DNA from: Streptomyces sp. DH12
GTDB taxonomy: Bacteria > Actinomycetota > Actinomycetes > Streptomycetales > Streptomycetaceae
Length of the DNA: 64,000 bases
Direction: 5' to 3'
NCBI RefSeq assembly: GCF_020873895.1
Contig: NZ_JAHWGT010000023.1
Span: 49,829-113,828 of the forward strand
The position numbers and the translations under genes were made by a program. This document shows, piece by piece, positions 59,129 through 64,000 of this stretch (positions are counted from its first letter, which is position 1; every line of letters begins with the position of its first letter). The notes below the pieces were generated by a model, which saw only the letters and a program-made list of their open reading frames with translations, ran no database searches and was not told where the DNA came from.

Positions 59129-60190
59129 ATGAGACTGACCGACATATCGCTGGACTGGCTGCTCCCGGGCGGTGTGCTGCTCGCGGGCACCGTGGCGGCG
59201 GTGGCGGTGCTCGCGCGCGGCAGGCGCACCGCCGGCGACAAGGGCGCGGCCGACGACTCGTGGGAACGCAGCGAGGAGCGCCGACGGCGCAAGGAGGCCG
59301 TCTACGGCATCGCCTCCTACCTCCTGCTCTTCTGCTGTGCGGCCGTCGCCGCCGCGCTCTCCTTCCACGGCCTGGTCGGCTTCGGCCGGCAAAACCTCAA
59401 CCTCTCGGGCGGTTGGGAGTACCTGGTGCCGTTCGGCCTGGACGGCGCCGCCATGTTCTGCTCGGTCCTGGCCGTGCGGGAGGCCAGCCACGGCGACGCC
59501 GCGCTCGGCTCGCGGCTGCTGGTGTGGCTCTTCGCCGGGGCGGCCGCGTGGTTCAACTGGGTGCACGCCCCGCGCGGGCTCGGCCACGACGGTGCCCCGC
59601 AGTTCTTCGCCGGGATGTCGCTGTCGGCGGCCGTGCTGTTCGACCGGGCGCTGAAGCAGACCCGCCGGGCGGCCCTGCGCGAGCAGGGTCTGGTGCCCCG
59701 TCCGCTGCCGCAGATCCGCATCGTCCGCTGGCTGCGGGCACCCCGCGAGACGTTCGCCGCCTGGTCGCTGATGCTCCTGGAGGGCGTGCGCACCCTGGAC
59801 GACGCGGTGGAGGAGGTCCGCGAGGACCGCCGGGAGAAGCACGAGAACCGCCGGCGCCGGCGCGAGCAGCAGAAGCTGGACCGGGCGCGGCTGCGCGCCT
59901 TCAACCGCCAGCACCGCGCGTGGGGGCTGGGCCGCGGCGGCCGCCAGGTCGACGTGACCGCCCTGGGCCCCCCGCAGGGTTCCGCGCCGGCCGCCGTGGG
60001 GGCGTCCGTCGCGGAGCCCGCCATAGCCGAGCCGGGACAGCTGCCAGCACCCTCCCGGCCCTCCCTCCAGGCGGTGAAAGGACCTGAGTCGCGGACCGTC
60101 GACCTGACGGCGGAGGACGACACCCAGGCCATCCCCCGGCTCGACTCGCTGGAGCAGAAGCTGAAGAGCCTGGAACAGCAGTTCGGCTGA
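59129..60190 (+). CDS. DUF2637 membrane protein with coiled-coil tail
   Basis: The 353-residue protein has four predicted membrane segments (LLPGGVLLAGTVAAVAVLA, YGIASYLLLFCCAAVAAALS, YLVPFGLDGAAMFCSVLAV, LLVWLFAGAAAWFNWVHA), then a basic coiled coil (EVREDRREKHENRRRRREQQ) and a C-terminal coiled region LEQKLKSLEQQFG. DUF2637 proteins occur in Streptomyces, some near conjugative or developmental genes; no function is assigned. ATG 59129 is chosen over the in-frame codon at 59087 because of GAGGG upstream. Its stop codon falls in the repeat at 60182. Confidence 0.8.
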   Translation: MRLTDISLDWLLPGGVLLAGTVAAVAVLARGRRTAGDKGAADDSWERSEERRRRKEAVYGIASYLLLFCCAAVAAALSFHGLVGFGRQNLNLSGGWEYLVPFGLDGAAMFCSVLAVREASHGDAALGSRLLVWLFAGAAAWFNWVHAPRGLGHDGAPQFFAGMSLSAAVLFDRALKQTRRAALREQGLVPRPLPQIRIVRWLRAPRETFAAWSLMLLEGVRTLDDAVEEVREDRREKHENRRRRREQQKLDRARLRAFNRQHRAWGLGRGGRQVDVTALGPPQGSAPAAVGASVAEPAIAEPGQLPAPSRPSLQAVKGPESRTVDLTAEDDTQAIPRLDSLEQKLKSLEQQFG

Positions 60191-60270
60191 GGTGCCCGTT
60201 CCGGCTGAGGTGCCCGTTTCGGCTGAGGTGCCCGTTCCGGCTGAGGTGCCCGTTTCGGCTGAGGCGTCCG
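60182..60270. repeat. Five-copy 18-bp tandem repeat overlapping the stop codon
   Basis: Units TTYCGGCTGAGGTGCCCG run from 60182 to 60270; the first is one base short and the last is imperfect. The stop TGA of the DUF2637 gene (60188-60190) lies in the first unit. Adding whole copies would leave the protein end unchanged. Confidence 0.85.
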
Positions 60271-60317
60271 CTTCCGCACGGGCCGCGTGGCCCGCGACGG
60301 CGCTCCGCCCGCCGCCG

Positions 60318-60365
60318 GTACGCCGAGGGGCCCGCCCGCGTCCACGGGCGGGCCCCTCGGCGTAC
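60318..60365. terminator. Bidirectional terminator with 21-bp perfect arms
   Basis: Arms 60318-60338 and 60345-60365 are exactly complementary over 21 bases and enclose a six-base loop. It lies between the convergent DUF2637 gene and the ATPase gene ending at 60371, so it can stop both transcripts. It is the longest perfect hairpin I found in the window. Confidence 0.9.
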
Positions 60366-60370
60366 GCGGC

Positions 60371-60877
60371 TCACTCGGGCGGTTTCACGTCCGTCAGCTC
60401 GAACCACACCACTTTGCCGACGCCCTGCGCCCGTATGCCCCACGCGTCGGCGAGCGCCTGGATCAGCAGCAGCCCCCTGCCGTGCGTGCCGTCGTCGGAG
60501 ACCGGGACGTACGGGTCGGGGAGGTCGGGGACGAAGTCCCGGACCTCCACGCGCAGCGCGTTCCCGTCGAGGGTGGCGGTGACGACCGCGCCGTGTCCGG
60601 TGTGGATCAGCGCGTTCGTCACCAGTTCGCTCGTGAGGAGCTCCGCGGTGTGCGCCGGTTCGGGGGCGATCCGGTCGCGCAGCATGTCCCGCAGCCCCCG
60701 CCGTACGCCGGCCACCGCCGTGAGGTCGCCGACACCGACGTGCCGCCTCAGCTGTGTCCCCCCGGGTAACCGGTCACGCCCGTCCACCATGGGTCCGACC
60801 CCTGCCTGAAGCCCACTCATATCCCCCACCCGCACACGTTGTCGGCCCTTCTCCTCGAACAGGCTCACGGGATCCAT
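60371..60877 (-). CDS. ATP-binding protein, RsbW/SpoIIAB-like, with a TTA codon
   Basis: The 168-residue protein has the HATPase_c_2 N box as ELVTNALIHTG, and a G-box region as DGTHGRGLLLIQALADAWG, ending KVVWFELTDV. It is a stand-alone anti-sigma-type ATPase like the one at 2773, with a longer N-terminus. Codon 37 (reverse strand, 60767-60769) is TTA, which would make translation bldA-dependent if the ATG at 60877 is used. A later in-frame start would not remove the codon unless past residue 37. No partner gene is adjacent. Confidence 0.8.
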   Translation of the reverse strand: MDPVSLFEEKGRQRVRVGDMSGLQAGVGPMVDGRDRLPGGTQLRRHVGVGDLTAVAGVRRGLRDMLRDRIAPEPAHTAELLTSELVTNALIHTGHGAVVTATLDGNALRVEVRDFVPDLPDPYVPVSDDGTHGRGLLLIQALADAWGIRAQGVGKVVWFELTDVKPPE

Positions 60878-60957
60878 GCCCCCCTGCTCCGACAGTCACG
60901 CGTGCGAAGCCCGGACGGGCGGGCGCACGGAGGGGAGCAGTGGGGCACGGCGGGGTG

Positions 60958-62700
60958 TCAAGGTCGCGGGAGGTTCCGCACGTTGGAACGGGCCATCTGG
61001 AGCATCCTGCCGACGCCGCCGTCGAGCACGATCTTGCTGGCGGACAGGGCGAAACCGGTCACCATGTCGGCGCGGATCTTCGGTGGGATGGACAGCGCGT
61101 TGGGGTCCGTCACCACGTCGACCAGCGCGGGCCCCTTGTGCCGGAACGCGTCCTTCAGGGCGCCCGCGAGCTGTTTCGGCTTCTCCACGCGCACTCCGTA
61201 GGCGCCGGCCGCCCGGGCGACCGCGGCGAAGTCCGGGTTGTGGTTGGCCGTGCCGTGCGAGGGCATCCCGGCCACCAGCATCTCCAGCTCGACCATGCCG
61301 AGCGAGGAGTTGTCGAAGAGGACCACCTTCACCGGCAGGTCGTACTGGACCAGCGTCAGGAAGTCGCCCATCAGCATGGAGAAGCCGCCGTCGCCGGACA
61401 TGGCCACGACCTGGCGGCCCCGGTCGGTGAACTGCGCGCCGATGGCCTGCGGAAGGGCGTTGGCCATGGAGCCGTGGCTGAAGGAGCCGATGATCCGGCG
61501 GCGTCCGTTGGGGGTCAGGTAGCGGGCCGCCCAGACGTTGCACATGCCGGTGTCGACGGTGAAGACGGCGTCGTCGGCGGCGAGTTCGTCCAGCACGGAG
61601 GCCACGTACTCCGGGTGGATGGGCGTGTGCTTCTCCACCTTGCGGGTGTACGCGCGGACGACGCCCTCCAGCGCGGCGGCGTGCTTCTTCAGCATCTTGT
61701 CGAGAAAACGCCGGTCCGTACGGGGGCGCACCCGGGGCACGAGGCAGCGCAGGGTCTCACGGACGTCGCCCCACACGCCGAGGTCGAGGCGGGAGCGGCG
61801 GCCGAGCCGCTCGGGCCTCACGTCGACCTGGACGATCCGCACGTCGTCCGGGAGGAAGGCGTTGTACGGGAAGTCGGTGCCCAGCAGGATGAGCAGGTCG
61901 CACTCGTGGGTGGCCTCGTAGGCCGCGCCGTAGCCGAGCAGACCGCTCATCCCGACGTCGAACGGGTTGTCGTACTGGATCCACTCCTTGCCGCGCAGGG
62001 CGTGGCCCACCGGGGCCTTGACCAGTTCGGCGAACTGCATGACCTCCGCGTGGGCGCCCGCCGTGCCGCTGCCGCAGAAGAGGGTGATCCGGTCGGCGGC
62101 GTCGACCATGCGCACCAGGGCGTCGATCTCCGCGTCGCCGGGGCGCACACTGGGGCGCGCGGTGACGAGGTCGTGCGTTGCCGCTTCCTCCGGGGCCGGC
62201 TGGGCGGCCACGTCGCCGGGGAGGGTGACGACGCTGACGCCGCCGCGGCCGACGGCGTGCTGGATCGCGGTCCGCAGCAGCCGGGGCGTCTGGAGCGGGT
62301 TGGAGATCATCTCGCAGTAGTGGCTGCACCGCTGGAAGAGCTGGTCGGGGTGGGTCTCCTGGAAATACTGCAGGCCGATCTCGCTCGACGGGATGTGCGA
62401 GGCGAGCGCGAGGACGGGCGCCATGGAGCGGTGCGCGTCGTACAGCCCGTTGATGAGGTGGAGGTTTCCGGGCCCGCAGGAGCCGGCGCAGCTGGCGAGG
62501 GAGCCGGTGATCTGCGCCTCGGCGCCGGCCGCGAAGGCGGCGCTCTCCTCGTGCCGCACCTGGATCCACTCGATGCCGCGGGTGCGCCGCACGGCGTCCA
62601 CGACGGGGTTGAGGCTGTCGCCGACGACCCCGTAGATCCGCTGGACCCCGGCGCGGACCAGGGTGTCGACGTAGTGTTCCGCCACGTTCTGTCTGCCCAT
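60958..62700 (-). CDS. poxB: Pyruvate:quinone oxidoreductase/pyruvate oxidase
   Basis: The 580-residue thiamine-diphosphate enzyme has the N-terminal TPP Glu in RHEESAAFAAGAEAQ, the FAD-type middle domain (LLILLGTDFPYNAFLPDD) and the TPP/Mg motif starting SGDGGFSMLMGDFL, ending LFDNSSLGM. It oxidises pyruvate to acetate and carbon dioxide, passing electrons to quinone. The C-terminal FLSKSLVM-type lipid-binding helix of E. coli PoxB is not evident. The start at 62700 is preferred over 62712. Confidence 0.87.
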   Translation of the reverse strand: MGRQNVAEHYVDTLVRAGVQRIYGVVGDSLNPVVDAVRRTRGIEWIQVRHEESAAFAAGAEAQITGSLASCAGSCGPGNLHLINGLYDAHRSMAPVLALASHIPSSEIGLQYFQETHPDQLFQRCSHYCEMISNPLQTPRLLRTAIQHAVGRGGVSVVTLPGDVAAQPAPEEAATHDLVTARPSVRPGDAEIDALVRMVDAADRITLFCGSGTAGAHAEVMQFAELVKAPVGHALRGKEWIQYDNPFDVGMSGLLGYGAAYEATHECDLLILLGTDFPYNAFLPDDVRIVQVDVRPERLGRRSRLDLGVWGDVRETLRCLVPRVRPRTDRRFLDKMLKKHAAALEGVVRAYTRKVEKHTPIHPEYVASVLDELAADDAVFTVDTGMCNVWAARYLTPNGRRRIIGSFSHGSMANALPQAIGAQFTDRGRQVVAMSGDGGFSMLMGDFLTLVQYDLPVKVVLFDNSSLGMVELEMLVAGMPSHGTANHNPDFAAVARAAGAYGVRVEKPKQLAGALKDAFRHKGPALVDVVTDPNALSIPPKIRADMVTGFALSASKIVLDGGVGRMLQMARSNVRNLPRP

Positions 62701-62727
62701 GGCACCATCCACGCACGGCCCGCGGTC

Positions 62728-63879
62728 TCACGCCTCCCAGACGGCCACCGCCGTACGGTCATCGGCGTACCCCTCGGCCCCCAGCCGGGTGTCGGCGAGG
62801 AACGCGGCGAGGCCCGGCGGCCGCTCGCGCGGGCCCCAGCGGGCGGCCAGCTCGGCGGCGAACGCCGGTTCGCGGCGCAGCGGCTCGGCGAGGCCGCTGG
62901 TCGCGAGCAGCAGGGTGTCGCCCGGGCGGGCGACGGAGGCGCGGAAGCGGAACGGCACGGGCGGCGGCGCGGACGGAGCGGGGTGGCGTTCCCCCGGGCC
63001 GGCGGCCGGGGCGGGCTCCTCGGCGGGCGGGGCGCCGGGGTGCCGGGCCACGCTGAGCCGCAGGGTGAGCCGGTCGCCCGCCGGGCCGGCCCCGTCGTCG
63101 CCCGGGGCGGGCGGTGGGGAGCCGCAGCCGTCGACGGACTCGCCGGAGGCGGCCGCCGCGGGTCGCGGCGGTTCCAGGTCCTGCCAGGCACCGTTCCGCA
63201 GCCGGAACAGGCCGCCGGCGCCGACGCCGAACAGGACGCGCGTACGGCAGTCGGGGTCGGCGGTCAGCAGCAGGCAGCGCAGGTCGGCGGTGTACGCGTC
63301 CGGCTCGGCGCCGAGGTCGCCGGCGCGGGCGCGGAGCTTGCCGCAGGCACGGTCGGTGAGGCGGTGCAGCCCCGACCTGAGGTCGTCGCGGCGCCCGGCA
63401 CGGATGTCCCGGGCGAGCCGGGCGTGGCTGCGGCCGACGGCCTCGCCGATCCACCGGCAGGCGTCGCCGGCGGCCTGGTGGGAAGCCTCGCCGACGCTGG
63501 TGCCGGTGGCGACGGCGAGCAGCAGGAGCGTGTCGTCACCGGTCCCGAAGCGGGCGGTCAGCAGGGCGTCGCGCCGGGGTTCGCCGCGGTGGCGCGCCGC
63601 GTCACCTCGGCTGGAGGCCGCGCGGAGCGTGCACGTGCCGTACCGCGCCCCGTCCAGCACGGTGTCGTGGACGAGTTCGCCCAGCCCCTCCGCGCGTGCC
63701 TGGGGCAGGGCGGTGGGTTCGGGGTCGCGGAGGGGCGGCCCATCGCCGACGTGGGCGGGGGCGAGGGGCGCGCGGGGATCGGCGGCGGCGCCGCCGCGGG
63801 GTGGCGCCCCGGCCGGCCCGCCTGGCCCGCGCCCGTCCTCCGCGGAGTCGCGCGCCACGACGCAGTACGCGCCGAACAC
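62728..63879 (-). CDS. PP2C-like protein phosphatase
   Basis: The 383-residue protein resembles bacterial PP2C-type serine/threonine phosphatases. Recognisable parts are ARYGTCTLRAASSRGDAARH, GEPRRDALLTARFGTGDD, VATGTSVGEASHQAAGDACR, SGLAEPLRREPAFAAELAAR, and the final metal-site Asp in EGYADDRTAVAVWEA. The first 60 residues are Pro/Gly/Ala-rich and not conserved. In the N-terminal metal site, RGDAARH keeps an Asp. It is 27 bases from the poxB-like start, same direction, likely co-transcribed. Confidence 0.78.
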   Translation of the reverse strand: MFGAYCVVARDSAEDGRGPGGPAGAPPRGGAAADPRAPLAPAHVGDGPPLRDPEPTALPQARAEGLGELVHDTVLDGARYGTCTLRAASSRGDAARHRGEPRRDALLTARFGTGDDTLLLLAVATGTSVGEASHQAAGDACRWIGEAVGRSHARLARDIRAGRRDDLRSGLHRLTDRACGKLRARAGDLGAEPDAYTADLRCLLLTADPDCRTRVLFGVGAGGLFRLRNGAWQDLEPPRPAAAASGESVDGCGSPPPAPGDDGAGPAGDRLTLRLSVARHPGAPPAEEPAPAAGPGERHPAPSAPPPVPFRFRASVARPGDTLLLATSGLAEPLRREPAFAAELAARWGPRERPPGLAAFLADTRLGAEGYADDRTAVAVWEA

Positions 63880-64000
63880 GCTCCAGCGTATGCCCGCGGT
63901 GCCGCCACCATCCCAGACTGACTGCTTCTGAGGCTCTCTCTAATACAAAACTGACCCTCCCGACGAATCAACTTGATTACATCTCGGAGCTCGCCGAATC

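Noticed and set aside
1-64000. Mobile element or phage island
   Set aside because: No integrase, transposase, long terminal repeat or tRNA attachment site was found, and base composition is even across the window.

Overview
The window is high-GC DNA (well above 70 percent G+C) with GTG starts, ATGA/GTGA gene overlaps, leaderless-type promoters, an iron box of the Streptomyces type and two in-frame TTA codons. All of this points to a Streptomyces or close relative, and the segment looks chromosomal. I see no rRNA or tRNA gene, no CRISPR array, no transposase and no integrase.

Layout. 1-3637: end of a secreted metal-dependent amidohydrolase with a discoidin-like tail, a DUF2267 protein, a small anti-sigma-type ATPase and a 61-residue protein. 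3889-6893: a secreted trypsin-fold/FG-GAP protein that lacks two catalytic residues, then a secreted class A beta-lactamase. 7404-10555: a HAD phosphatase/phosphomutase coupled to a GH65 disaccharide phosphorylase. 10759-25556: the centrepiece, an iron-box-controlled run of eleven co-directional genes for an NRPS-independent siderophore (NIS). It encodes supply of 1,3-diaminopropane (aminotransferase and decarboxylase, the latter with a TTA codon), an N-hydroxylase, an N-acyltransferase, two NIS synthetases, a second DesA-like decarboxylase, a truncated MFS transporter and a complete siderophore ABC importer.

25700-31564: photolyase and an NAD(P)-binding DUF2867 protein, divergent from a MarR regulator that precedes an MMPL transporter. 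31533-38357: glutaminase, a three-subunit PaoABC/YagTSR-type molybdenum aldehyde oxidoreductase, CsbD and another small protein, and a YbdK-type carboxylate-amine ligase. 38698-40959: three tiny overlapping Cys-rich genes, divergent from an HTH/TPR-like regulator followed by a pterin carbinolamine dehydratase. 41542-50638: a purine-catabolism island (xanthine dehydrogenase FAD, Fe-S and Mo subunits, NCS2 purine permease, XdhC maturation factor) divergent from a PucR-type activator.

50906-58849: a TPR-like protein, a second trypsin-fold/FG-GAP protein with a lectin-like insert, a ChaB protein, a beta-propeller-like protein, a GntR regulator with a His-rich repeat tract, an iron-box-controlled FhuF-type ferric-siderophore reductase and a PfkB sugar kinase. 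59129-63879: a DUF2637 membrane protein, another anti-sigma-type ATPase (also with a TTA codon), pyruvate:quinone oxidoreductase and a PP2C-like phosphatase.

How the parts may fit. Iron handling is spread over two sites, the NIS operon and the FhuF-like reductase 31 kb away, which share the same operator. A siderophore would be made, the ferric form imported by the ABC system, and iron released by the reductase. The two molybdo-flavoenzyme clusters would both need cofactor maturation, for which the single XdhC lies beside the purine genes. Functions were assigned by reading translated sequence and motifs. No database search was run, so family names are firm where motifs are cited, but substrates are inferred.
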